Origin: Agriotes lineatus
Lineage: Eukaryota > Arthropoda > Insecta > Coleoptera > Elateridae
Assembly (NCBI GenBank): GCA_940337035.1
Contig: OW679202.1
Location: 21,777,224 to 21,841,223 of the forward strand
Reading direction: 5' to 3'
Length of the DNA stretch: 64,000 bases
The notes under the pieces were generated by a model. The model made no database searches. It saw nothing but the letters and a program-made list of their open reading frames with translations, and was not told the origin of the DNA. Each line of letters opens with the position of its first letter. The first letter of the stretch is position 1. Positions 43,012 through 51,900 of this stretch are shown one piece after another. The position numbers were made by a program, and so were the translations under genes.

Positions 43012-43458
43012 ATGAAGCTCATTATCGACATTCAAGGCTTCAAGACGTCGGATAAGCACTTCAGCCCAAAAGAGTTAGCCGCCTACGACGGTACCTCAGT
43101 ATCACACTACGTCTTAAAATCACCGTTTCCGTTCACCGCCTTACCATCTCATTTACAACAGCAAGCCCACTGGGTAATGACTAATCACCATTGCATCGAT
43201 TGGAATGAGGGATTTACTCCAGCATACATGTTTCCTGCAATTTTGCGACGTCTTCTGCACGATGTCACCGAAGTATATGTGAAAGGTCGAGAAAAAGCAG
43301 TTTTTCTACGCCGCTATACCAATATCCCCATCATCGAAGTTGAAGAACAACCGGCCCTCACCCCATCACAACCCGCTTGTTTATATCATTCTGCTCCAGT
43401 TTGTTATTGTGCTTTGTCTAACGTTTACCATATCTATAATCACTATGTAATGGAATAA
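43012..43458 (+). CDS. Conserved Polinton-associated protein, nuclease-fold-like (148 aa)
   Basis: The start is the ATG at 43012 (MKLIIDIQGFK). The family, common near viral-type elements in insects, has IDIQGFK, F.PKELAAYDG, SPFPF, HHCIDWN.G and a YVKGREKAVFLRRY segment, followed by a conserved Cys/His/Tyr-rich tail (CLYHSA.VCYCALSNVYHIY). The early Asp and KG.EK strand order recall RNase H-like exonucleases, but catalytic residues cannot be confirmed. It is the last gene of the plus-strand structural cluster; an AATAAA overlaps the stop. Confidence 0.75.
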   Translation: MKLIIDIQGFKTSDKHFSPKELAAYDGTSVSHYVLKSPFPFTALPSHLQQQAHWVMTNHHCIDWNEGFTPAYMFPAILRRLLHDVTEVYVKGREKAVFLRRYTNIPIIEVEEQPALTPSQPACLYHSAPVCYCALSNVYHIYNHYVME

Positions 43459-43530
43459 AACAACTTTTTAATTTTTATTGTGTTTTTATTTGCATACAAT
43501 ATATACAGTGTTACTACATGGGTTAAACAC

Positions 43531-43755
43531 CTACGTACTAGTGGAAAAGCGTTCTACATAAATTGTGTGCCTATGTTCTGCGCACAAGACGTCTCGCAGT
43601 ACTTCAGCCACAGTAAATATCTTGCGTTGGAACCGCAACCTATCCATAGCCTCTCGTTGCCACAGTCCTCTCCGAGCTTCTCGATACGCATACGCCCACG
43701 TATGCAAATTGTACACCTGATTCTTCGAGTCGTCAAACTGCACGCTCTTCTTCAT
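43531..43755 (-). CDS. PPP1R15/GADD34-like PP1-recruiting protein (74 aa)
   Basis: Residues 3-7 (KSVQF) fit the PP1-docking R/K-x-V-x-F motif. It is followed at the expected distance by a helical W-A-Y-A-Y-R-E-A-R-R-G segment and W..EA.DR.RF.RKI, the core arrangement of PPP1R15 proteins and of known viral relatives that bring PP1 to eIF2alpha. A cellular or viral protein of this kind removes the stress phosphate from eIF2alpha and keeps translation going. Compactness (only the docking core) is typical of viral versions. It overlaps the upstream gene by 23 bp on the same strand. Confidence 0.75.
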   Translation of the reverse strand: MKKSVQFDDSKNQVYNLHTWAYAYREARRGLWQREAMDRLRFQRKIFTVAEVLRDVLCAEHRHTIYVERFSTST

Positions 43756-44059
43756 TTTCCTTCCTCTCTATAAAGTCTTTCACCTCACACATGTGTTCGT
43801 CCAGACCGAGACTAGCCATTAAATCTACAAGAAGGCCTTCATTTATGGCTCCGTTTAAAAATAGTCGACCAACAGCAACACCGTTTTTGTACATTTTTTC
43901 TTTTTTCTTCAGTTCCTCGTCACTGAACCAACCAAAACCGTATATGGCTTCGTGAGACGCGTCAAACGCCAAATCTTCCAACAAACTCACTAATCGTTTA
44001 ACCGCACTAGGTACGTCTCTTGCAGTTGGTCGAGCGGCTTCTCTATACCACATCCACAT
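43733..44059 (-). CDS. Small helical accessory protein, possible Bcl-2-like (108 aa)
   Basis: The first ATG is at 44059 (MWMWYREAARP); a longer frame starts with TTG at 44104. The product looks all-helical and ends in a charged tail. The segment MYKNGVAVGRLF resembles the Bcl-2 BH1 box (x-F-x-x-G-x-x-W-G-R-[IL]) but lacks the tryptophan, and preceding helices have suitable size. Bcl-2 relatives have been reported in adintoviruses. Together with the BIR and PPP1R15-like genes this would fit an anti-death set. The Bcl-2 assignment is tentative; the reading frame itself is credible. Confidence 0.5.
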   Translation of the reverse strand: MWMWYREAARPTARDVPSAVKRLVSLLEDLAFDASHEAIYGFGWFSDEELKKKEKMYKNGVAVGRLFLNGAINEGLLVDLMASLGLDEHMCEVKDFIERKENEEERAV

Positions 44060-44122
44060 GACTAAGCTTCTAGTGGTTAAATGCGATGTTGCGTGCACAT
44101 TCAACAGATGGGTAGGCGGGCA

Positions 44123-44371
44123 TCACCATAACTCGTATACGATTTTTTTCACACATTCACGTTCTAATCTCCAATTTTTTAAATACTTCTCGATGGGCTC
44201 CATCACATTGTAATCAAACCAATCCCCGTCTGGAAGTGGTACTGTTGGAAAAGTTTTAAAGTCCGGATGTCCATCCAACGTAACGGTAATTTTCATTTGA
44301 TCGCAACCAAACCATGGAAATAACTCCGAAAATTCCTGGAAATATTTTCCATATAGCTCCCATGTGTCCAT
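44123..44371 (-). CDS. Small accessory protein (82 aa), possible distant family A member
   Basis: The protein has F..F.ELFPWFG, ITVTLDG, a TVPLPDGDW segment, V.EPIEKYL and a final IVYELW. The order (F-rich start, T-x-T/V-x-D strand, TV.L/P segment, W, V..PI..(Y/F)L, hydrophobic end with W) parallels the two family A proteins near the left end. Direct identity is low, so homology is unproven. Function unknown. The gene lies 63 bp upstream of the possible Bcl-2-like gene on the same strand. Confidence 0.55.
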   Translation of the reverse strand: MDTWELYGKYFQEFSELFPWFGCDQMKITVTLDGHPDFKTFPTVPLPDGDWFDYNVMEPIEKYLKNWRLERECVKKIVYELW

Positions 44372-44610
44372 GTTACAACCAGACTGTCACGATTTATTCA
44401 ATAGACTATGATTTATTTTGCTGCTGCACCGTTTTTGTACATTTTTCTTTTTGGTGGGAGGAGATTCTAGAGTTTGACTTTGAAATCAAGGCCGAGGTGT
44501 TAGAGTTCGTCCTTGAAAATAATGTGATGTTGAAAATCATCTTAGCCTTCAACTCAAGGTCAAATCAAAATTAAAAAATAAACCATTTAAAAATTATATT
44601 TAGTTAAATG
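44372..44610. promoter_or_regulatory. Upstream region with a nuclear-receptor-type motif
   Basis: A perfect TCAAGGTCA lies at 44554-44562, with related AAGGCCGAGG near 44490. TATTTAT-like AT boxes occur closer to the ATG at 44371. The interval ends in the AATAAA region of the next minus-strand gene. Confidence 0.4.
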
Positions 44611-45081
44611 TTACAGGTGATCAATATTTGAAATATATCTCCAGAAGAGCGAGCCATATCCACTCCTAACTTGAAGTGTGAACATGCCGGTTGGTGTAGC
44701 GTTAATTTTCGTTGTAGATTTACACGGTAGATCAAATACTGAGACACGTTCTTCCAGCATTTCAGCAAAGGGATGCTTTGGGTGGTAGTCCACATCCAGC
44801 GTCAGCGATGTATTTCCTTCTCTAGCAAAATATTTTAAAATGTTTTTTTCCAAATTGGCAATCAGTCGTTTCCGTTTTTCTTGTTGATTTTGGCTATCGC
44901 CAGCCATAGCAGTCACTACATACGCGTCAAATTCCAAGTCTAAATTTCTGAGTCCCGAGGAATTTCTCACTATTTTATCTAAATTGTTTTTTGCATCTTC
45001 AAACCAGAAAGCACAGCACAACTTTACAGCGTGCTTTAATGTGATTTCATGTGAAGAATCGTCACTTGAAGTCTGATCCAT
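44611..45081 (-). CDS. Accessory protein of unknown function (156 aa)
   Basis: The ATG at 45081 opens with a serine/aspartate-rich start, then a helical domain (LKHAVKLCCAFWFEDAKNNLDKI). A beta-rich second half follows with SLTLDVDYHPKHPFAEML and FTLQVRSGYGSLFW. No domain, signal peptide or transmembrane segment is recognised. The LTLDVDYH phrase recalls the strand (VTLDY or ITVTLDG) of the small family A proteins, which may point to distant relationship. TATA-like stretches lie at about 45083-45091 and 45161-45168 on the minus strand. Confidence 0.6.
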   Translation of the reverse strand: MDQTSSDDSSHEITLKHAVKLCCAFWFEDAKNNLDKIVRNSSGLRNLDLEFDAYVVTAMAGDSQNQQEKRKRLIANLEKNILKYFAREGNTSLTLDVDYHPKHPFAEMLEERVSVFDLPCKSTTKINATPTGMFTLQVRSGYGSLFWRYISNIDHL

Positions 45082-45216
45082 TATTTTATACGTAAACGAA
45101 TAGTGTGCGAACTTGACGTAAGTTATAAAACAATTAACGAGACCATGATAATGCGCAACCTTTTATACTTTCGATTATCCCGAAGGTCATCGCCGTTTTT
45201 CATTAAATAGTTTAAG

Positions 45217-45322
45217 GACTCGGTGGTCTAATGGTATGACACCTGGGGAGCCAATCGGTGCATTAAAGGGAATTCTAGACACTGCGCCTCAGGAGATCTG
45301 GGTTCGAATCCTAGTCGAGTCA
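45217..45322 (+). ncRNA. tRNA-like Pol III transcription unit (106 nt)
   Basis: A 7-bp acceptor stem (GACTCGG with TCGAGTC, one G-T) closes the unit. The A box is TGGTCTAATGG, the B box a perfect GGTTCGAATCC inside a 5-bp T stem. The discriminator is A and a T6 run follows at 45325, as a Pol III terminator. The D arm pairs normally. The anticodon arm is abnormal: CCTGGGG pairs with CCTCAGG (one G-T), the loop is about 39 nt and has no U33-type anticodon loop, and CGGTG can pair with CACTG inside it. It is either an intron-bearing tRNA of odd form or a tRNA-like small RNA carried by the element. Confidence 0.65.
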
Positions 45323-45379
45323 ATTTTTTAATAAATAATGATTTATTTAGTAGACAATGAGAATAGCCCATCCACATGA

Positions 45380-46069
45380 CTAAGCTAATACCTGCAGACC
45401 AAGTTCTTCTATTTGAACGTCGCACCGAACAATGTTACTACCATACTTTAAAATTTCATACATGGAAACAGTGTTCTCGGTTGTTACCGCCAGGTCTTGC
45501 AACACACTCCGTATATTGCTAATGCAGTCCCCAGGCAGGTTTGCAATACCCGTCACTATTTTGTGATAAAATTGCTCAAAGTTCTGCGCTTTTAGAACTG
45601 CGAATCGCAATTCCACCAGCCTCTGCAAGTCCCACAGCTCTTCCAACGATTCTTTCGATAAGTAGACTTCACTCTGTCCCACTTCTTCAATTTTTAGTAT
45701 CTTCTTTTCCTGAAGTTCCAAGAATGTATACTGTTTCCGTGCAGCTACCAGCGGAGACCACTGCTCTTCGGAGGAGGAATAGAAATAATTCGTCAGGATC
45801 CCCTGATTTTCAATTAGGGTAGCCCAATCCAACTCCTCGAACTCCACCCAATCGTTTTTGTTTCCTCTTATTTGAATCACTGGGGAAAATCCGGAGTTCG
45901 CCCTTAACCCCACACACACATACTTTGAACTGGAGTTGTTTAACTTGTACGTTGTACTATTCAGAAGCACTGGACATAACTGCACTTTATGGACTCTCGT
46001 AGTACTGCTCGCCACCGCAGCTACTTGCCGACCCTTAACTACTTCTATAGCTTTTAACAAGGCTTCCAT
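45380..46069 (-). CDS. Accessory protein, family B copy 2 (229 aa)
   Basis: Paralog of the protein at 24448-25119, sharing PVLLNSTTYKLN, ENQGI.TNYFYS, EVYLSKESLEELWDL, NFEQFY and LPGD..SNIRSVL. It is less cysteine-rich. A TATA-like AATAAAAG (46113-46120 on the plus strand as inverse) is about 45 bp upstream of the ATG at 46069, and the terminal repeat begins 80 bp upstream. The paralogs at the two ends face inward from the two inverted repeats, as if an end had been copied by recombination between termini. Confidence 0.78.
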   Translation of the reverse strand: MEALLKAIEVVKGRQVAAVASSTTRVHKVQLCPVLLNSTTYKLNNSSSKYVCVGLRANSGFSPVIQIRGNKNDWVEFEELDWATLIENQGILTNYFYSSSEEQWSPLVAARKQYTFLELQEKKILKIEEVGQSEVYLSKESLEELWDLQRLVELRFAVLKAQNFEQFYHKIVTGIANLPGDCISNIRSVLQDLAVTTENTVSMYEILKYGSNIVRCDVQIEELGLQVLA

Positions 46070-46152
46070 ATCAGCGTTCGAATGCTACTACCCTTGCAGA
46101 CTCTTTTACGCGCTTTTATTCTCACATTTCCAAGGTTACATGTGGATCCTTG

Positions 46153-46332
46153 ACCTTGAGCAACCGAACTTGCAAAATAGCGCTGACCTTGATCGTTGAC
46201 TTAGCCTTCCAAGTGGCCTCGACCTTCAAGTTTAGCCTTGACCTTGAAGTTCAGCCTTGCAAAATAGCCTTGACCTTGAACTCAAGGACAAGTGGTGGGG
46301 GGAGGTTCTACAACTGTCCATTCTAACCTACT
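46153..46332 (-). repeat. Right terminal inverted repeat of the Polinton
   Basis: Inverse of 22255-22434 with a few mismatches. TGACCTTGA (inverse of TCAAGGTCA) occurs at 46184-46192, 46239-46247 and 46271-46279, and once more just inside at 46151-46159. It ends TTCTAACCTACT at 46332. Confidence 0.95.
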
Positions 46333-47620
46333 GTAACTGTACGGTAATTCTGAATAATCTTTCCAATTTTTAAACTTTTAGAAAACTGGCCTTTTACAAA
46401 ATATAGATTTATTAGATAAACCAATGGCTCTGCAATAAAATTTGGAATTCTTTTTATTACTGCCGGTAGAATATCATGAGCCCCGGACAAAAATTTATAT
46501 TTTATTTTATTAGTTATAATGTCACAAACCTCTGAATATGTAGTTGGGGTTAAAAATAATGACCTGTATTAGTTTCCAGAAGTTAGCCTATAATCTTGAG
46601 TGATTTTGGGTAGCGAATTGACGGTCTGAGTAGGTATCTGGTAATTTCTTATTGATTTTGGGTTAGTAACAATATTTCCATCTATGTTTATTTCTAGATT
46701 ATCATTGGTGGGTCTTTGATTAGTCACTTTCATTACTTTCAAAAGTGTCTTCGAATGTTTATTAGAAAGTTCAATTTTATTTTTGGAATTCTTTAACAGT
46801 TCACAATGTTTGAGCTTTTTGACTTTATATGTATTCTGTAATTCAAGATACACCGTTTTTAGTACGAAAACATCTTTAAGAATTTTACTAGAATTAATGA
46901 TATCGGTATTGACCAGGTTGCTTTTTTGGTAGACTTGTCAGAGGCACAGCTTCTGATAGGACATGTTTGTCGTATAATAAACAAAAGATTTTGAAAAAGC
47001 AGTTGTATGCCGAGTTTAATTCAAATTTTGTGTACATTGATTGCCAATTTACCCCAAAAAGGTCCTGTATTAAATTATCAATAGAGCGTTTGTTAACGTT
47101 TCGGTTGTAAGAAAAAGTACTGTTGTTAGTATTTGAAATATACCTATATAAATACAGTTCCACAGTTCTATGATCAGAGATAAAATTATCTGTCACCTTA
47201 TATTTCGGGTGGCTTTGAATTTCTGGGCTAACAAAAAGAAGGTCAAGACTATTAAAATCTCGAGTGGGTTTAGTTACAACATTCCTGAGATTAAATGAAT
47301 CCATGATGCTAGTTAGTTGATTAAATATGTAATCTTTTATAGGATATAGGTTGAAATATTCCCCTATTATTTTCTTAAAGTTAGGCTTAAAAACATATTA
47401 CAAATTATTACTACACAAGTTATGAAAAATGAGTTCAAATCTGTTATTGTAGGCAATCTGTAAATCACAAGTAAAATAAAACTACAATTATCATTTGAAG
47501 AGCACGATATTCCACAAATTTCAAAGTGTTTATCTGTACTAAACCTGCCAAGCTCAATAGCCTTGACGGTACATTCATGTTTTGAAAAGATAGCCACCCT
47601 TGTAGACAATGCGAGAAAAC
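46333..47620 (-). pseudogene. Non-LTR retrotransposon (Jockey/CR1-like) fragment
   Basis: Reading leftward on the minus strand: an endonuclease part with a STRVAIF.K strand (47609-47367), FNSLDLLFVSPEI and FISDHRTVELYL (47304-46894), a linker with NDNLEINIDGNIVTNP (46853-46569), and the start of a reverse transcriptase (EVCDIITNKIKYKF.SGAHDILP, IAEPLVYLIN) to 46340. Frames are interrupted several times. The reading stops where the Polinton begins, at a sequence corresponding to the NYRP-type motif, so the Polinton right end lies inside this LINE. Confidence 0.8.
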
Positions 47621-47623
47621 CTT

Positions 47624-47665
47624 GATGCTAACTTATATCCCGGGAAACCAATATAAGTTAGCATC
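47624..47665. repeat. 15-bp perfect inverted repeat (hairpin)
   Basis: GATGCTAACTTATAT and its exact inverse are separated by 12 bases containing CCCGGG. It sits at the outer edge of the LINE fragment. No coding or Pol III signal is associated. Confidence 0.75.
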
Positions 47666-48385
47666 CAGCTTACAAAGTTCTTTTAGTATTCATCATATCA
47701 AATTAAATGATGCCAATTTGCCCAGTATAAATATCTTAGATTGTGAAAACGGCACCTTAAGTTTTAATTTTAATTATTAATTGGCTATTATGTTGATTAA
47801 TGAATTTACATTGTTGCTTATTTAATAAAGTTAGGTCAGTTTTTTGTATTATTAGTTGTGTGTATTAGCTACTGTAGTTAATATTTCACTTTCACATTGT
47901 GCCGTCGCTTTAACCTGAAAATCAAAGCATATTTAATCATTTTGTATAGAAATTCAATTATACTTACATTTAATACCGTGGTGTATCTGCATTGTTTTCA
48001 AATCTAATTGTACAGCTATAAATATCAGTAGGTACAGTTACTTATCTTTAGAATCTGATCAAAAGGAAAGTTCGCAGTTCCCCAATTTTCTTCAGTCATA
48101 GTTTGTAAGTCGTTCTCCAATGGAATAACACACATATCAGAAAAGTCTAGAGATATAATTTAATTTCATTATCAAATATTTCTGCCATTGATAAAATAAG
48201 TTAGTGATAATCTTTGGGCTAACAATAGCAATTGTTTCAATAATAAATTAACATATGCAAATGCTTAATTGTAAATTCAACTAAAAATAAAGCAATTCCA
48301 GTGTTGTTAGGGAATAACTTAATCATCATTTACAGTTGATTTAAGTTTATTTTGGGGTGTTATAAGTTTTATTAGTGTTATTATT
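47666..48385. other. AT-rich intergenic DNA
   Basis: No gene, RNA or repeat recognised. Confidence 0.5.
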
Positions 48386-48800
48386 ATGGAAAGTAGTCAA
48401 CAACGTCAACATTTAAGTTTAGCTGAAATAAATAGAAGCTAGAAGCTGACAGAAGACAAGTTGATGTTGCAGCAGCTTTAAACACCTCTCAAAGTGTTAT
48501 TAGCAGATGGTGGCGTAGATATAGGACATCTGGAGATCCTAGCGAACAATATCCAGGTCGTGGACGCATTACTACCGCATTTCAAGATCGCTACTTAACT
48601 TTGGAAGCTAGACTACGACCAACAATTGCGGCTAAACAATTGATTTCACAGCTTCACACTACTCATAATGTAACTGTATGCTCTGAAACAATTAGAAATC
48701 GCTTGCATGGAGCTAATCTGCACGCCCGACGTCCAATAAGAGCCCCGCCAATTCGGCATGGTAATAGAGCAAGCAAACGAACCCCCAGTCAGCAGTTAAC
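48386..48800 (+). pseudogene. Tc1-like transposase N-terminal remnant
   Basis: From the ATG at 48386 a short frame hits a stop after about 17 codons. After a small duplication/frameshift the second frame runs VDVAAALNTSQSVISRWWRRY, then GDPSEQYPGRGR, then the second helix-turn-helix (SQLHTTHNVTVCSETIRNRLH) and ARRPIRAPP. This is the paired HTH DNA-binding region of Tc1-type transposases. The catalytic domain is absent. Confidence 0.8.
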
Positions 48801-48929
48801 ATTTTGTTTAAAATATTTTTTATTTATCCGCAATTTTGTTCTTATTCCTTACGAGATAGGAGGGTGGTTTCTCAGACATTTCTATTCTATTTTTTCATCG
48901 TCTATCAAAACCCGAGGTTAAAATTTAAA

Positions 48930-51900
48930 AATGGGCTTTAGTGGTATAGACAGATGTCATCGGGTAGGTGTTTCTACTGGGAAAAGAAGTTGTCCCATCA
49001 CCTTGAAATTGGTAAGCTACTGGCAAAGAAGCTTTATTTTCAAAAATAAAAGCATTTTAGAAATACTAAAATTATTATCAAGGAGGACTTGACAACTGAA
49101 GCTATATAAAGCTGTGGTAAGTAGATATGGATATAAGACTGTATGGGGTTGTGATGCTGTCATAAAAATCAAAGTCGGTAACAGTATCAAAATATTACGC
49201 AACCAGCGTGAATTTGAACTATTATCTACATCTAATCAATCAAAATATAATCTATTCCAGGTTTCTGGTTTTCACTGAATTGTTCCGTTTAATTTTCTCG
49301 TTTCTGTACGTAAGTTTTTGTATTTATTTACTTTTGTGTTATCGCCGACAATAAGCACAATATCAAGTGCAACATATCAATTATTGCAATTTTTAGTGAA
49401 AGTTACTTATGTTTCAATAAATATAGATTTAATTTTTAATATATAGCAAATTTTGCTGATTTAATTTACTTATTATCAAGAATTGCTTATTTTTTAGTTT
49501 TAAGCTTGTCATTGTTTAAATGTGCGCATCTGAATGTTAAATCACTGACTGCAAAAGTTTTAGATTTTAAAAACGATATTATCGCTTCAAACTATGATCT
49601 AGTAGCCGTCACTGAAACTTGGCTCAATGATTCAGTGCCATCCGAATTAATTGTTGTCGATGGTTACACATTTATACGGAATGATCGTTCAACAAGAGGT
49701 GGTGGAGTTGGCTTATATATTAAATCAGGGCTGTCGTATGCTAGGTATCATTCGGTCTAACAACGCAATGGAACAGCTCTGGATTAGAGCATTGGTAGGT
49801 AATAAAACAAATTAAATTTTTGGAGTTATTTACAACCCTTGCGGAGCTATAAATCATCATGTAAAATTTATAAATAATTTCGAAAATACGTTATCTGAAA
49901 TCATTTCTATAACCGATCACTTGTTTTGTTTTGGTGATTTTAATATAGATTTATCAGATTTTAAACGTCTGTTAGCCGGTGATTTTATCTCATTAATAGA
50001 AGGTATGGGATTTAAGCAGCTTATCAATGAACCTACTCGAATAAGCTTATTATAGTTCCGGCCTCTGATTCTGGTGTTATTAGTACTCACTTATCTGATC
50101 ATGATTTAGTTTATTGTGATTTAAATGTTAATATAATGAGAAGGTTGACATGCCGACGACAACTTAACCACCCTTGCATGCACCTTTTGTAACGTCTAAG
50201 TTTACAAAATCTTTGGCACCATGGCTTATTGATGGGTTAAAGGACATGATGTCTCGCAGGGATACGGCACTACTCAAATTTAAGTCAAAAAGGTTACCAG
50301 AGCACTTGGTTAATTCTGTGTTCCCAAGCTCTTGGAAAAACACGTTAGTCATGCCATTAGCTAAAGTGTCCTCTCCTGCAGATATTAAGGACCTTCGCCC
50401 AATAAATATCTTGCCAGTATTGTCGAAGTTCTGGAGAAAGCCATGAAACAGCAAATACTTAGTCATCTTGTAGCCAACAATATCGTCTCTATTTGTAAAT
50501 CGAGATTTAAACGTCATAGCTGCAGTACAGCTTTATTAAATATAACCGATGGCATAATTCATGTTACAGACATGGGTATGTTAGGTTCTTCTTCTTCTTT
50601 AGGTTCCACTCCTATCGGAGATTGGAAATCATTATGGCAACTTTAATTTTGTTGGCGGTTCTTCTGAATAATTCCCCGGAGCTGCAGCTGAACCATTCCC
50701 GTAGGTTTCTCAACCAGGACATCCTTCTTCCTCCAACACTTCGTTTTCCTCTTATGTTAGCTGTACTTGTTTTATTGAATTACTCCAATGCTTTCGACAC
50801 ACTGAACTACGAAATTTTAATAGGGCTTTTGCATTTCATTGGATTTGCACAAAATGCAATAAAACTTATAAGCTGTTACCTTTCAAACCGCAGCCAAGCG
50901 GTTGTGCTGTCTGAAAGTAGGTCGGACTTCTTATCCATACATAAGGGTGAGCCGCAGGGCTCTATCTTGAGCCCATTATTATTCACTGCCTACATATCAG
51001 CTTTCCCATCTGTGTTGAGATCATGCAAGTCTCAATTTTATGCTGATGGTACGCAAGTATATTTATCGCTTTTAGAGTCAGATTTGCACAGTGTCAATAA
51101 ACTAAGATCTATAGAATTTCTAAACAACATGGACTAATTCTCAATTCAAACAAATTCACGGCTATTCTATTTGGTAAGAATAGAGATAGAGAACTTAATA
51201 AAATTGTAATTAAGATCGCTAATGATACTTTACAACTTCAACATACTGTAGTGAATTTAGGTCTCACTATGGATTAAAAGTTACGTTTCAAAGAACATAT
51301 TTCTAAATGTCTTAGAAAAGCATATGCAGTGTTAAAAATAATATTTTATAATCGGCATATGTTTGATGCAAAACTCAAAGCTCTATTGTGCAATTCACTT
51401 CTGTTATCTAAAGTGAACTATATATTGTGACGCTGTGTACGGGTTAAACAAGTGTCTTCAAAATTCCTGTGTCCGTTTGATATACGGAATTCGTAAGTAC
51501 GAAGGGGTTAGTCACAGGCTCAGAGATCTGTACTGGCTAAACATGAGTAATCGACGACTACTAACTGCTGCTTGTCTTAACATACCATTATAATTTATAA
51601 AAGTCCCCCATACTTGTATAACAAGATCAGTTTCAGATCTGATATACATAATTTACGGTTTAAGGGTGTACTCACACCACCTCTTCACTATACCGCATTT
51701 TATGAGTGATCTTACTCATACTGCATTGTTAAGATCTATAAAAATTTGCCCTCTCGTTTGAAACTACTATCTAAAGGTAGATTTAAGCAAACATTATTCA
51801 AATTGTTGTTGGGTGGTCTGTTACTTTGCGTGCATTTGGAAAATGACACATTATTATTTTCAACATAGCATACTGTTTTAATTAAAATTAGTTATTAATT
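48930..51900 (+). pseudogene. Broken non-LTR retrotransposon (Jockey/CR1-like)
   Basis: 48940-49240 resembles the C-terminus of a LINE ORF1 (ITLKLVSYWQRSFIFKNK, then VSRYGYKTVWGCD). 49506-50045 is an endonuclease (HLNVKSLTAK, VAVTETWLND, GGGVGLYIK, FCFGDFNIDL) with frameshifts. 50260-50570 and 50746-51137 are reverse transcriptase (DLRPINILPV, YSNAFDTLNYE, PQGSILSPLLF, then YADG where YADD is expected). Weakly recognisable sequence runs on to about 51840. A second LINE end is inserted in the middle. Confidence 0.82.
50583..50755 (-). mobile_element. Nested LINE 3' end (RTE-like C-terminus plus GAA tail)
   Basis: On the minus strand the sequence reads GRRMSWLRNLREWF ... LFRRTANKIKVAIMISNLR, a stop, and a short 3' region ending in GAAGAAGAAGAA. 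This is the usual conserved C-terminus of an insect LINE family. It interrupts the reverse transcriptase frame of the host LINE and is 5'-truncated. Confidence 0.7.

Larger units (their letters stand above)
22255..46332. mobile_element. Polinton/Maverick (adintovirus-like) element
   Basis: The 24,078-bp element is bounded by inverted repeats of about 180 bp with AG...CT ends, as known for Polintons. It encodes the diagnostic set: protein-primed type DNA polymerase B, rve integrase with a chromodomain, FtsK/HerA-type ATPase, adenain-type protease, minor and major capsid proteins, and a PLA2-domain protein as described in adintoviruses. About half the genes lie on each strand. Accessory genes occupy 22.5-29.4 kb and 43.5-46.1 kb. 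A mariner of 2389 bp sits inside one gene; all other core frames are open. The flanks differ (satellite left, LINE right) and no 6-bp target duplication is seen (ATGACG left, GTAACT right). Confidence 0.95.

Noticed and set aside
45228..45425. Minus-strand 65-codon frame over the tRNA-like unit
   Set aside because: It overlaps the Pol III unit, and the phrase GFEPRSPEAQ is the translation of the B box region, a common artefact.
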